From assembly GCF_047511655.1 (NCBI RefSeq), contig NC_133399.1:5769333-5833332 (forward strand): a stretch of DNA of 64,000 nt, in the 5' to 3' direction. The stretch is from Castor canadensis (Eukaryota; Chordata; Mammalia; Rodentia; Castoridae). Below the pieces are notes generated by a model, which saw only the letters and a program-made list of their open reading frames with translations, searched no databases and was not told the origin of the DNA. Shown here piece by piece: positions 47,470 to 59,630 of this stretch. Position 1 is the stretch's first letter, and every line of letters starts with the position of its first letter. The translations under genes were made by a program, and so were the position numbers.

Positions 47470-48560
47470 GTTGCCTACCACATTATTGCCATATATGAAA
47501 TGTGTCTGCTGGAGAATTGTCTGGTTTCCTAGCTCCAGCAGCTGTGTGAAATCTTCTGACTGCAGGACCATAGGGAGGTCACCTGGAAGCATCAGAAGAG
47601 GGAAAAGCTGAGAGAGTGGCTAGGCATCAGCCCTGATGGGTGGAGGGACTGTTGGAACTAGAAGCCATGGTGGTTTTGACTGGGCCCTGCCTTGTGGGTT
47701 CCACAACTGTGCCCTGATCACATTTTTGGTCCTTAGGTCCTCTGCCACCTTAGGGTGGAGGTGGTGGACTGGGGACATTTAACCCACTCCTAGATCTCTG
47801 TGAGGTGACTTCATCCCAGCTCACAGTGCTGCTGGAGGTTTCTGCCTGCAAATCCCTATCTGGCCAACTGAGGTGGCTGGGGATATCACCGTGTACTTGT
47901 GAACTTTGTGCTGGGCCAAGGCCTTCCTTTGCAGTGTCCCTGTAACTCCTTACTGTCACCTGGTTTACCTTCAAGACCTTCAGGTTTAGGGGAAACATGA
48001 GCTAAACTCTATGCTCCTAAATCCAGTGCTTTTTAGTGCTGCCAATAAGAACCTAAATTTCCACAAATTCTGCACATTGTCACATTCTTTGGAAATGCTG
48101 ATCCACATGTGCCCATGTTTGGCTTCTGAGTGGTTGGGATGTTTTTTGCCCTTCCTGACTTAACTGTTAACTGTCCTCAGGTAGTCTCTACAATATTTTT
48201 CTATAATGAAATGCTGATTAACTTAGACTGTGGTTTTAAGAAAGAAAGGTGATTTGCTCTGAAATAGAGGATAAACCAAGAGAAGAAAGAATTTGGGTAT
48301 AGACAGACATGGAGATTGGCAAAATCAGTTTTCTCCTGTGTTCATCTTGGTCTTGCTTGTTTCCTTGTTTTATTTTGGGGGACTGAAGTTTGAACTCATA
48401 GCTTAGCATTTACAGAGCAGTTGCTCAACTGCTTGAACCATATCTCCAGTCTGTTTTATCTGGTTCTTTTGGAGGTGGGGTTTCATACATGAAATAAGTA
48501 AATTGCTTTTTTTGGCAATGTGTTTTTATTTTCTTGCATGCAAATGATTAGGTCGAAACA
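47470..48560 (+). promoter_or_regulatory. Module E2: decayed KRAB-ZNF first exon and intron start
   Basis: It is a direct tandem partner of 49,055-50,060, offset by about 1.57 kb. TCTGACTGCAGGACCATAGG and AGGTCACCTGGAAGCATCAG are the exon-1 body. The exon end has changed from ATGGTGAGAG to AGCTGAGAG near 47,605, so both the start codon and the donor are lost. Intron similarity continues (TAACTGTTAACTGTCCTCAG versus TAACTGTTAATTTCCACAG) through the SINE piece at 48,370. Confidence 0.7.
48370..48490 (-). mobile_element. ID-like SINE, minus strand
   Basis: GACTGAAGTTTGAACTCATA and TGCTCAACTGCTTGAACCAT mark the reversed tRNA-like half. The same insertion lies in the tandem partner at 49,935-50,140. 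Confidence 0.65.
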
Positions 48561-49930
48561 TGAGATCTGAGGAATCCTTGGCCATCTGCTTCATTCCAGT
48601 TTCCAGAGTTTGACCATCAGCCCTACATTGACTTCCTTTGTCCTAGCCTATCTGAGTTTCCCCTCCTTAACAGACATGATGAATTTTCTCCAAGGAATAT
48701 TGAATCTAGAATTCTTGAGTAAACCTGTTGCCCCATTTTCAGGAAGAATATGCAGGAAGGTCACAGTGAATGTGATAAGAGGCACGTGCCAGCTCCAGAA
48801 AGCCAGGGCAAGTTTTCCTGAAAGTAGTTATCCCACAAACTAAAATATATCTCCAACAAAGAAAACATGACTGGCAAGGACTGCTGGAGTCTGTCCTTCC
48901 AAGTCACCAGTTTAGCATCCCCCCCCCCAACTACATGTTCCCATCAGTGAAGGGCCCCTTTATCCATTAGCCAATCAGAGCGGCTGCTTAGTCACCTGTA
49001 CCACCTGTCCAATCAGGAGCTACAGTGGTAGACAGTTCACATTGCCTTCCTCATTATCGCCATATTTACCACAGGGCGGTGCCATTTCTCAGGCTACAGA
49101 GCTTCAGCAGCTTTGTGAAATCTGACTGCAGGACCATAGTGAAGTCACCTGGACGCGTCAAAAGTGGGAAATGGTGAGAGAGTAGCTGGGCATCTGCAGT
49201 GCTGAGTGGAGGGACTGTTCGATCCAGAAGCAGCAGTAGTTTTGACTGGACCCTGTCCTGGAGTCTGCTCCTTGATCAAGGGGTTGGGGCCTTCAGTCTC
49301 TGGGCGACTGGAAGGTGGCGGTGGAGCGGGTGACTTGAGCTCCGTCTGTGTCTCTGTGAGGTGACTTCATCCCAGTCCACAGCCCTGCTGGGAAACTAAT
49401 CTGCAAATTCCTGTTCCACAGACTGAGGTGGCTGAGGAGCGTCCTGAGTACTTATGGAGTTTGTGCCAGTACAGGGCACTCCTGTGCAGTGTCCCCACAA
49501 ATCCTCATTGGGACCAGACTTCCCTTTGAGTCCATCAGGTTCAAGGGAAGCCTGGGCTAAACTCTGCACTGTCCCTTCAATGCAGTGCTTCTCCGTGCTG
49601 CTATTCAGTCCCTAAATTTCCATGAATCCCTCACATTGCCAGAGTTATTGGAAATGGGAATCCACATGTGCATGTGGTTGGCTTCTGAGTGGAGGGGACA
49701 TATTTTTTCCTTTCTGACTTAACTGTTAATTTCCACAGGTTGTTTCTAGAATACTGTTTTGTAATGAAAGGCTGATTAACTTACACCATGACTTTACAAA
49801 ATTATTCTAGGGAGAAAGCCCCAAAAGAAAGGTATGTAGGCATCTCAAGGTAGAAAGGCAGTTGGGAGTGGACAAACATGGAGATTGAAAAGAATAGTTT
49901 TCTCCTGTGATCATCATGGTCTTGTGTCCT
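48560..49930 (+). promoter_or_regulatory. Module E3: best-preserved KRAB-ZNF promoter and first exon
   Basis: Two CCAAT boxes (48,971-48,975, TTAGCCAATCAGAG; 49,009-49,013, TGTCCAATCAGG) lie 160-200 bp upstream of an exon ending TCACCTGGACGCGTCAAAAG then GGGAAATG|GTGAGAG. The ATG is at 49,171-49,173 and the donor GT at 49,174. Ending the first coding exon on or just after the ATG is typical of KRAB-ZNF genes, and CCAAT boxes suggest NF-Y-type promoter activation. ATG joins in phase to the KRAB exon at 58,590 ([12 protein letters not shown]). The intron would be about 9.4 kb. Exon 1's 5' edge is unknown; roughly 49,080 is my guess. Downstream intron sequence is shared with E1, E2 and E4. Confidence 0.65.
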
Positions 49931-49934
49931 TGTT

Positions 49935-50140
49935 ACTTGTGTTATTTTGGAGGACTGATGTTTGAAATCATGGTTTTGCAGTTACACTGCAGAGCTCAAC
50001 TGCTTGAACCATATCTCCAGTCACTTTTGCTCTGGTTGTTTTGTAAATGGAGTCTTGCAAACAATTTTGCTTACCTGATTTTGATTATAATCACGATGTC
50101 AGTCTCCCCATTACCTAGGTTTGCAGAGAGGAGCTACCAG
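49935..50140 (-). mobile_element. Composite SINE, minus strand (partner of 48,370)
   Basis: GACTGATGTTTGAAATCATG, then GAGCTCAACTGCTTGAACCA and, in the B1-like part, AGAGAGGAGCTACCAGTGCT. Confidence 0.65.
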
Positions 50141-50164
50141 TGCTAGGGTCTTCATGATCTCTTT

Positions 50165-50385
50165 TTGTTTTTCTCACTGCACTGGGATTTTAGCTCAGGT
50201 CCTCATGTTTGCTAGGCCTGTGCTCTAACAACTTGAGTAACTCCTCTAGCCTTTCTTCTGATTGGGTTTTTTTTGAGGCAGGGTTTCAAGAACTTTTTGC
50301 TAGCATGATCTTTGAACCAAGACCCTCCTGATCTCTGTCTCCTGAGCAGCTAGGATTACAGGCATGAGTCACAGGGACCTGTGTT
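50165..50385 (-). mobile_element. Composite SINE, minus strand
   Basis: CTGGGATTTTAGCTCAGGTC, CAAGACCCTCCTGATCTCTG and AGCTAGGATTACAGGCATGA show both halves, well preserved. Confidence 0.85.
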
Positions 50386-52540
50386 CTTCATGAACTTATG
50401 GTGACATTACACTGTGATTTGTTTGATGACTCAGGCTCAGATTTGTGAAATTGACTTTACAACTATTTACAAACCATTTTGAGAATATTTGTAATGATTG
50501 CTTCATAATCATTTTTTATGCAAAAAAAAGGGCATTTGGACAGTGGGTGAAGGAATATCTGAGTTTGCAAAGGGGATAATGGGAAGAATGTTGGTTGTGT
50601 GCTCCTTTTCTAGTGCAGAAATGATTGGAAGTGTGGGTTAATTGTAGATATTTATGAGTGTTATAACTTCAGAATATATAACTTCTCCACTTTCCTTTTG
50701 TATTGAGGTAGATGGTTAGACAGAGTGTAATTTGTGCCAGTGAAGACAAGTCTGTTTGGCCCAGGCTCAGAAAAAGATACCTTTATGTATTTCCTGATGG
50801 GGCAAAAAGTTGGTGCATTGGGAAAATGATGTGGATGTGTAGTATAAATTAAAAATTTTTGTCCTTGTTTCAGTTTCTAGGGAGAGATTCTGAAATCCTT
50901 GAAGTTTCTGAGGCAATAGGAGTCTATGTATTTGTTTTCCTAAGCCCCATTGAGGCAATGCTTGCATTTAGTCTAACATCTTGTGTCAGAGCGGTACCTC
51001 TCTATGAATAGGAAGGTGACTGGTGTGACCAGACAAAGCAAACATGTGCTAGGACTTGTCTGTTTCACACTGCCCAGAAGTTGGAAGGACTGTACTAAGT
51101 CTGGATGGTGTCAGATATGAATTGAAGGACTGTTAGTTGGTGTTTGAAAGTTGGCTGGTGTTGGTAACACCACATATTTGTTATCAGAATTGATGGAAAA
51201 GATACACAGCCCACGTCATAACATTTGGGGTCTTTAGGGGAGTGTTTGGTAATGTTACCAGAGTGTCCATTTTTGGTACTTTTTTCTTGTGTGAGATGAA
51301 TTCAGGAAGGTATTGGAGTTAAGCAAAAGTGAAGTATGGTTCCTTAAGTAAAGAGTACTCATTGAATAGACTTCATAGGTAACAGTTAGGCATAAACAAT
51401 AAGGATATACTTAGCAAACCTAAAATTGTAGAAAAAATCAGAAGGTTTCTGAAAATAAATATTGGAATTAATACATCTCAATGTACATTGACACAGATTA
51501 AGATAGCTCACTAAGGTCACATTATGTCAAAAGCTGACATTGAGTATTTCCCTCACCTTAAAGTGAGTGCATGACAATAATTTGGAGTAATGGATCTTTC
51601 ACAAAGACTGAAGTCCATAAATCATATCCCTTTGGTAAGGTTGACCCAGAAGATTTTGCTCATTTCAATTATGTAAAGTTGCCATAGTGTTCTACACTGT
51701 TAGCAGAATATTCTTTTTGGGTGGGGGTTGTGGGATTGGTGCTCTGCAGAGTATGGATAATTGAAATTTCTTAGCTAGTTTTGATAGTGTATGAATTTAT
51801 CTGAAGTTTTATGGATGTTTGCTTATTCTGAGATTTGCCAATAGGTGGAATGTCCACACTTGTCCACTTAGCATTAAATAGCTTCTTTGAATCCTCTTGT
51901 TTGTACTATATGGATAACTTGTGGTGTTGAGAAGTTTTCCTACTTGTTCCTTCATGTTACTCTGGCCCCCATCACACCCCTTCCTCTAACCTGTCTTGCT
52001 TCTTGAGTTATTCATTTGTATTTTGTAAATAGTGTTCTTCTATTAATATGAAGTTCTGATTATTATTAAATTCAGCAAAATGATGTACTGTGCATTTAGC
52101 TGGTGTAGTATAATCTTGCTGAAATCCTTTACATACCTATTTATTTACTCATTTATTACTCAGGGTCTTGTGATTGCTAAGGCATGTACTACACCTCTTG
52201 AGCCCATCTGATAGGTGCAGTCCTTTATTAATTACATTATCACATTTTCTGTCTCCCTTTATGAAACCAAGTAGGTTTAAAATGTATTATTAGTAACTTT
52301 CTGAATGTGTCAAATCCCTTTCTAAGTAAGGTAAATGCATTTCAAATAAAGATGTGCTTCCTCATGGACAGGACCGGCATATTGGTATGTTCTCCACTAT
52401 TGTTCTTGAACACATATACGACTGTTCTTACTAAATGTTCATATTATAAGGTATGATCACCTAGTCCATAGTTCACTTTCAATGACTTTAAGCAAAGGCT
52501 TTCCTTGAATACCAGTGGTGAGAAAGAAAGTAAAGAATTT
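50386..52540. other. Intronic-looking stretch with few features
   Basis: It lies within the inferred ZNF intron. It contains block G2 (51,755-52,090) and a weak ID-like piece near 52,140-52,215 (GCATGTACTACACCTCTTGA). The rest is not recognised. Confidence 0.45.
51755..52090 (+). repeat. Duplicated block G2 (direct relative to 26.56-26.90 kb)
   Basis: Partner of G1; see the matches there. Confidence 0.55.
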
Positions 52541-52900
52541 TTGTTCATTTCTTAATTTCCTAACACTGTTTTTCTTTATGTGATCTACGATCTTCACTTA
52601 TATGTTTTTGTTTCTGTCTGGAGAAGTTTCAACAATTTACAAAATTCAGATATTGGTAACACATTCTGTGAATTTTAAAATGTTTTATTTCTCTTCTGGC
52701 TGCATAGTTTCATTCACTTTCATGCTGATTCTTTATTCTTCTTGTTCTTGTCCTCCATTGAGCACCTGTAGTGATGGTTTCATTGAACTTCTTGTATCTT
52801 CATCTTCATAATTTCTATATAATCCTTTGATGATTTCTAAGTCTGTACTGATATTAAGTTCTTTGTTCAGTATTTTCACTTTGCTGTTTCTTCAACATGC
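52540..52900 (+). repeat. Duplicated fragment A4 (direct relative to A2 at 29.29-29.85 kb)
   Basis: ACACATTCTGTGAATTTTAA, TCTTCTGGCTGCATAGTTTC and TTCATTGAACTTCTTGTATC match 29,395-29,545 closely. The fragment then passes CATCTTCATAATTTCTATAT AATCC without the SINE that interrupts A1 and A2 at this point. It also shows no LTR at the place matching 29,275. Confidence 0.75.
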
Positions 52901-53011
52901 TTACTACAGTAAGTGCCTTCCAGTCTCTGCCATTTTGGTGTTATAGCTACAGCTTCTCTTCTACTTAATAATTGGGCTTACTTATTGGTATGTTCTTCAT
53001 TTCTTTCTTTC

Positions 53012-53215
53012 TTTCTTTTTTTTTTTTTTGCAGAAGTGAGGCTTGAAGTCAGGCTGTACTCCTTGAGTCCCTCTGCCATCCCTTTTTTGTGAAGTGTTTT
53101 GTTATGACACGGTCTCACAAACCATTTGCCTGGTCTGGCTTCAAAACATGATCCACCTCATCTCTTCCTCCTGAGTAGCTAGGATTATAGGTATGAGCCA
53201 CTGGCATCCTTATTG
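53012..53215 (-). mobile_element. Composite SINE, minus strand, with T-rich tail
   Basis: A TTTC-rich and T-run tail (52,997-53,031) precedes GGCTTGAAGTCAGGCTGTAC. CATGATCCACCTCATCTCTT and AGCTAGGATTATAGGTATGA mark the B1-like half. Confidence 0.85.
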
Positions 53216-53379
53216 TTCTTGCTTTCTTGACTGATAATGGGTAGTTTAAGGGAATAGGTGTGAGAAATCCTTCTCCATATAGAGAAGTGACTGATAGCAA
53301 CAAACTGTGACCACACTAGGCCTTTTGTCCTTTTCTATTGAAGTGTCACTTGCACTGTCCTACAAATAGGTCCTTCTGT

Positions 53380-55090
53380 GAAATCTGTGGCTATATTCTT
53401 AGATGTGGAGTGTTCTTAGCAGACTTCTGGCCCCATTTCCACATGAAAGCAATAGAGTTCTTTTGGAAAAGCCAGGTGCAGGTTCTGCTTAAATACAATG
53501 CATCCCCACACTAGGGAACATAGTGTCCAGTGAGGAGGCCTGGTCTCCTAAGGTATGTGCCTGGAATCACTTACTGGCCCTGCCACTTTCCCAGGTGGAG
53601 TATCACTTCTCCTGTCACAGAGATCTAAGGTGACAGGGCCCAGGTTCAATAGCCAGTGAAAATTGCTAGATGGAAGAACTATATAGGCTGACCAATCCGA
53701 ATCTGGTAGGATGAACGACCACCGTCTAATCCTTGGAACATGACTTTCTGGTTCCCATCATTTTCTGAATCAGTAGATTTCTTTTGATATGGACACTGAT
53801 GCCTTAGTTGTCTGGAGTGCTGTGGCCTTCCATCCTAAATATAGTTTGTGGATCTACAAAGATGAGCAGGACCCTGCCATCATGTGCTCTACCTCTGAGT
53901 TACCTCATCTACCCTGGAGCCCTTGATTCTCTCCCCAAATGAGGTAATGGTGGCAGGTAGTAGGTCCCCAACAGGAGAAGCTATAATCCTTGGTGTCAAC
54001 GCTCTTTCCAAACTTCTCAGGGTAAGATTAATGGTCCTGAATTATGTAAAAATGTAGAATTAGGATTTTGAATGCACAACTGGATCCTAGACATGTGCTA
54101 CCTTAGGGTTTTACTGAATCACTAAATTTACAGAGAGCTTACATTGCACAACTTACTGCAGTGGAGGTGCACTTGCACTTGGGTTTTTAATGGGAGGGTT
54201 GAGATTGGAAACTTATCAAAGGTTTGTGAACATAACTGATGTTATCTTTGGCCTATGTCTACACAGCATTTTCCAATAATGAAATGAACATTGAAGCAAA
54301 ATATGAACTTAAGGTATCAATGGCAGGACAACCCCAACTACAGAGTGTGCAGGTGTCTCAAGGAAAGGCAAAGAAGGGCTGCTTTTTCAAGTGTAGTAAA
54401 GAGGACCAAAAAGAAGTAAAATGAAGCTGAGAGATAATGGGTAAAAGAGGGCTTCAAATTGGGTCATGGACCAGAGATCCTTAGCCTTGAGATTGCGTTT
54501 CATGTAATAATAAAGGAGGAGTTGATATAGTGGCTTAGCGTGAGGATGAGTCAGAGGCTGCCTGGAATGAGTAGAGAATTTCATTAGGGTAATTTTTAAA
54601 GTTAGGGTTCTTTTTCAGATTATCAAGTAAGATGATGAATTTCAGGTGGAACATGGAAGAATCAAAAGTATGTGCTTCCCTTGTTGGGTATCTAAGAATA
54701 TGGGAATATGAAAGATGGTGGGGTGGTGGTCTTAACCACTAGTGTTACCAAAGTTACTTTGTTTGGGTAAAATTTCAGTTGTTTTGCATTTTCATTCATA
54801 GAATTTGTCTAGTCACAATGTAATTTGTGACAATTGAGGAAGACTGTCATGAACAATGGGAAACTCAGAGACCTTTAGGATCTCCAGCTAAAAGAAAGGA
54901 TTTATTCACTTGAGAGTTTTTTGTTTGGTGATATATTTTAAAAACTGTGTTTGTTCTTCATCACAGGTTATGGCACAAAATTACTAAAACTTTTAGAATA
55001 TATTGACCAATAGGAACAACTTTCTTTGGTTGTTATCCTTTGCACCTTTAAGTGGTATCTAAAAATATGCTAGTGAAGCGATACATGGTA
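53380..55090 (+). repeat. Duplicated block C2 (direct relative to 42.78-44.83 kb)
   Basis: Partner of C1. At about 54,195-54,240 it also lacks the truncated L1 found in block B1. No gene is recognised; the open frames are short. Confidence 0.7.
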
Positions 55091-56360
55091 CCATCCCAGA
55101 TAAACAAGGGTCCCTCAAACTGTGATCCTCCTAACTTCAGTCTCTGAAGTAGTTAGTGTGACAAGTGTGAGCCACCAGAGTCTAAAAAGTTCTTCCTTCT
55201 GTATTGTGTATTGTAATCACTTTTTACCTTGGAAATTGAAGTAGTCAGTGTTGGAAAGTTATTGGCTTGTTGGTTTGAAGTTGGAAGATAACACTTGGAG
55301 GAAACCAATAAAAATAATACAGGTAATCCTATTTTTATACATTTATTAAAGCTTGTATTTCATTTGTTCATTTCTTTTTTGTTTGTATAATTTTGTTTAG
55401 TTTAGTTTTTTCCAGTGCTTTGTATAGAACCTGTGGCCTTGCTCATCCTCAGAAATTGACCCACCACCATGCTATTCATTTCTTTTCTCAAAGATTCACT
55501 TCTGTTCATATTTCAATGTTTTTGGTGAAGTACAAGTATTTCATGAGCCCTAATCTCCAAAAATACCAGAGCAAAAAGATAGAAATTGGGATCAATTAGT
55601 AGATAATCTGCTTTGCAAACATAAAAACTGAATTCAAAGACTTATCCAACCAAAAATAATGGAAGGAGAAAAAGGTAGAAAATGATGATAGATAAGTAAA
55701 CATGCTCATCAGGCCACTGGATGCAAGTGTTACTGATTTCATTAATCAACACCAAATAAAAATTTTTTAATGAATCCAGTGAATTTTTCCCAAAGAGTCA
55801 CCATATTTTAAGCTATCAAATGAGTTTAAATATTGTAAAACCATATAATTCAACAAAGTCTGGTTTTCCATAAGATGGTGTGTTACCAGTTTGAAGCTGC
55901 ATAGTACTTAAAGTGAGGTGAGCCACAGGTAAATGCTGGTGTATGTTCTTTCCTTTCTAAAGGTGTAACTGTTGCTATCATGGTACTGTTTTCTCTTCAG
56001 TGTTTTGGCTTTGACATGTGTAGTTATTCTGGATTTACACTTCTCTATGAACACATTATGAATATCTGTGAGGGCAAGAGTCAAAGATAGTCACATTTGG
56101 TAGTCTCATAGTGACTGAGTTTCTGAATTTGACATTTTATTTTAGTGGAAACTAAAATCACTGAATTGAGATGTTCTCCCTCAGAAATATCAGTGTAGAA
56201 GGCTAGAGTTTTCTCACTATTATATGAGAGTAAATAACAACATGGGCTCCCAGAGTTATATCCTCTGGTCTGGGCTGATCAATGGAATCTTACACATTGC
56301 AGGTCTCCTTTTCAGCACTAAGTGTGTTCTTCACCCTTGAAGATTTTCTGAAATTATTGC
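55090..56360 (+). repeat. Duplicated block D2 (direct relative to 39.40-41.17 kb)
   Basis: Partner of D1, following C2 directly although D1 precedes C1 on the other side, so block order is rearranged. It starts with a B1-like SINE half (55,090-55,190, minus) and lacks the LTR of D1. Confidence 0.75.
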
Positions 56361-57269
56361 ACTGTGTGCGTAGTCCCCAAATTAAGGAATGCAGATGGCA
56401 CAATTGCTAGGCAAAAAAGATCTTTGGTTTCCAAGAAAGGGGAAGAACTTGGGAGATAACAGCTGATGACAGGTGGCTAAATCAACTTTCACTGCTGGTA
56501 AATTATTCCCTGTGATAATTCTGTTCTGAGGGTGACAGTAAAGAGAGCTTTTCTGCTGATTCAGGCTCAGGGTGGGTAACAGTGAGCATAATGAAGGAAG
56601 AACAGAAAACTTTTAAATGTATGCTTCATAAGCAAACATAACCCTTTGGAATTAGAAAAAGTATCAGACTTATCCCATATAAATGCCTTCTGGGTGCTGT
56701 CTTTGAGTGTATTACACAAACTCAATCATGTGTGATATTGAACTTAACTATTTTCACTTTTGTTTCAGTGGTCATGGTTTTGGGATCTTTTCTAGATGTC
56801 TTCAGGATGTGAAAAATATTTCTGATTAATATTCATAATATGTCCAGTGGGTATTAGAAACATCTTCAGGACTCTATTTCATAATTAGAATTAGAGAAAT
56901 GTCAGTGGAGATCGAATCGGTTGCCACTCCATTTAAGCATTACACATTATTAATGTATTTGGGTTTTCAACACTTACTTTGCTCAGCTAATTCCTATATC
57001 ATGGACATAGATTTTGATTCATACATGGTATTTTATCTTGGTTAGAAATGTACATTTCTCAATCTCATCCTCATTCATTCGTGTATGCAGTACACTAATC
57101 ATTTTGTTTGGCTTGTATTGCAGATCAGATATTTATTCTCATTGTTTGTCTTTTGCCACTGTATTATATTAATGTTCCACTTTCATTTTGTAGTTCCTTC
57201 CATAATGACTTTCAAAATGCTCTTCTTTTTGTGTTACTTTCACATAGAGACTTCATAAATGGTTGTTGA

Positions 57270-57365
57270 ACTGAAGATGTATCCCAGGATGAAATTGAAC
57301 ATTTGCTAGTCCTACCTTAATTTTGCAAATGCTGGGATGACAGACATGTGACAGCATGACTTTAA
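57270..57365 (-). mobile_element. Decayed B1-like SINE, minus strand
   Basis: AAATGCTGGGATGACAGACA with GACAGCATGAC resembles the reversed B1-like half. Confidence 0.4.
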
Positions 57366-57800
57366 AAGTATTCAGATTTTAACTTTCCTATTTCCCATGC
57401 AGTTGGATCATTGTCCATGATATTAGAAAATTCAATATGTGTTTTCAAGGAGGAACTGGGTTCCAGATTTTGTGATTTAGCCACCATTGTATGTGTCGTC
57501 TGTAGTGAATAAATTTTCTCTTACTTTAAATCAAAGGAAGATTGGTTCCTTTTCCTCTGAGGCCTGTTTGTTAATCTCTTTCTTATAGTACAGTGTCCTT
57601 GATAGTGCAATTGGAACATTGTTTATTAATATTACATAATAGGACACTTTGTGTCCTTTCCCTTGCTCTCTTCCATTTTTCTTCATTATTCTTCCTTTTC
57701 TGTCAATGGTTCTTGCTACATAGATCAGTCCATGTTTAACCTGTGGAATTCCAAGATTAGGCCTCCACAAGTGGGTCAAGGGATCATGTTCTTATTCCAA
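57366..57800 (+). repeat. Duplicated block F1 (direct relative to 61.86-62.40 kb)
   Basis: GCCACCATTGTATG, then CTGTTTGTTAATCTCTTTCT match GCCACCATTGTATG and CTATTTGTTAATCTCTTTAT near 62,050-62,155. A shorter related piece is at 45,960-46,060. Confidence 0.65.
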
Positions 57801-58589
57801 TTGTTTTTTATTGCTGTGTGCAGTTTATGACACTGATTACACTTTGAAAAGTTATTTTGTTCATGAGTTTTAAGGTAACTTTATCTGAATGGTCCTTCAT
57901 GAGCCTTATTTAGCTTTAACTTTGGGTTAGTCTGTAAGAAACCAGGGAGAAGCTTCCAAATGTTCTCTCTTCATATAGTCATCAAGGAGGTGCTCAATTC
58001 CAAAAAAAAAAGAAAAACTGCTTACAAAAGAGATATTAAATACTGTTTGTCATATCAACTTTCTATTCATAACCGTGAGTACATTGTGGGTTCTCTTAGT
58101 ACAAACTCTCTCTGGTGAACATTGCAGAAATGTGCAAATAATCAATAGGATATTATTGGAATAAATTGCTTCAGGACACTCTCTCCTTTTTACACTTTAT
58201 ATTTGGTTTGGTGAGGCTCATCTCATTAGCAGTTCTGCAATGCCAGTAGAAATGTAACTTTTACTCATGTTTTAAAAAAATGATTCCTGCAGTCTATTTT
58301 CACCGGATATTATTCTAATGGGAACTAAGAAGAAGGAGCTTGTCAGTAGATTTCTACAACCTCAGTGTATAAAATGTATTTTTTGTGACCATGTTCTTGT
58401 TTGAATTTAAGAAATAGGTCCAGAGATATCAGAATTACCATGAAGTACCTGTGAGTATAGATGGAAAATGAAAACAAAATGCATTGAATATGTGGAGACC
58501 ACATCACCATGTGAATTTATTACACAGAGATTGTCAGTTTCCACTACTGTGACATTTACAATTCTTATCACAAATATGGGACATATTAG

Positions 58590-58751
<162 letters not shown>

Positions 58752-58916
58752 TAGTGTTGTGGATCATTGGTGTTGTTTCCTCCTTGGGTGTTTAAAAAGA
58801 GATAGTAATGGTTTATATACATGCATGATCATATTATACCATGAAAACAGCTGAGGTATCAAATTGTTCTTTCACATTGATTAAATACTAATGATTTCTC
58901 TGTGTCTACACCTTAC

Positions 58917-58977
58917 AAACAAAAGAAGAAAATGAAAATATCAAAGAGGACTTCTGCAATCCCTTAAGAAATATGAG
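58917..58977 (+). pseudogene. Second KRAB-region exon (61-nt type), acceptor lost
   Basis: A stretch of the standard 61-nt length ends at ATGAG|GTAATT. In phase with the KRAB exon it reads ETKEENENIKEDFCNPLRNM, comparable with the NIEExxxxxRRxxR motif that follows KRAB-A in many rodent ZNFs. The expected acceptor is AC (58,915-58,916) instead of AG, so normal splicing to this exon should fail. ACAAAAG just inside the exon could act as a cryptic acceptor, but would change the frame. Confidence 0.7.
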
Positions 58978-59630
58978 GTAATTTCTACTCATAACCAAAA
59001 TAGTGAACATCAGGTGTGGCATTGACAAGAAGTTTGATAACCATGCAAATGAGACCACAACTTCTAGTTATAAATTGCTGAAATCAGAGAAAACTTTCTC
59101 TAAGATCAGAAAAATAAGTTAAGCATCCAGAATCAAAAATTCAAAATCTGATATGTGCCATAATTCTTAATATATTTTCTCCTAAGAAGTCACAAGAGAC
59201 ACTGTCCTATTGCTCAATATATAAAAATAACCCCACTCTGTACACAAACCAATTTAACTATATTACATCCAATTCTGTCACAGTGGGATTATCATGTGCA
59301 TTGGTATAGACTGGCCCATTTTTTATCCTTTGTTCTCATGTTCTTTCTTTTATTTCACAACCATATATGCTTTTGATCCAAGGCATCTCAATAAGCACTT
59401 TAAGTGTATGTCAATGTAGTAAAGCTCATTCAGTGTTGTCAAACACCTAACATGGAAATAGGATTATGGAAATGAATATGAACACCACTGTGTCAGTAAT
59501 AGCTGTCCTCAGGCCCTGATGCAGAACATGTAGTACATTTGTGTTCATAAATCCTGCAGAAACAAACACCATAAATTCTCTTAATAAATCATTAAAAAGA
59601 TAACAATGGTAATCTTTGTCTGTTTTGCAG

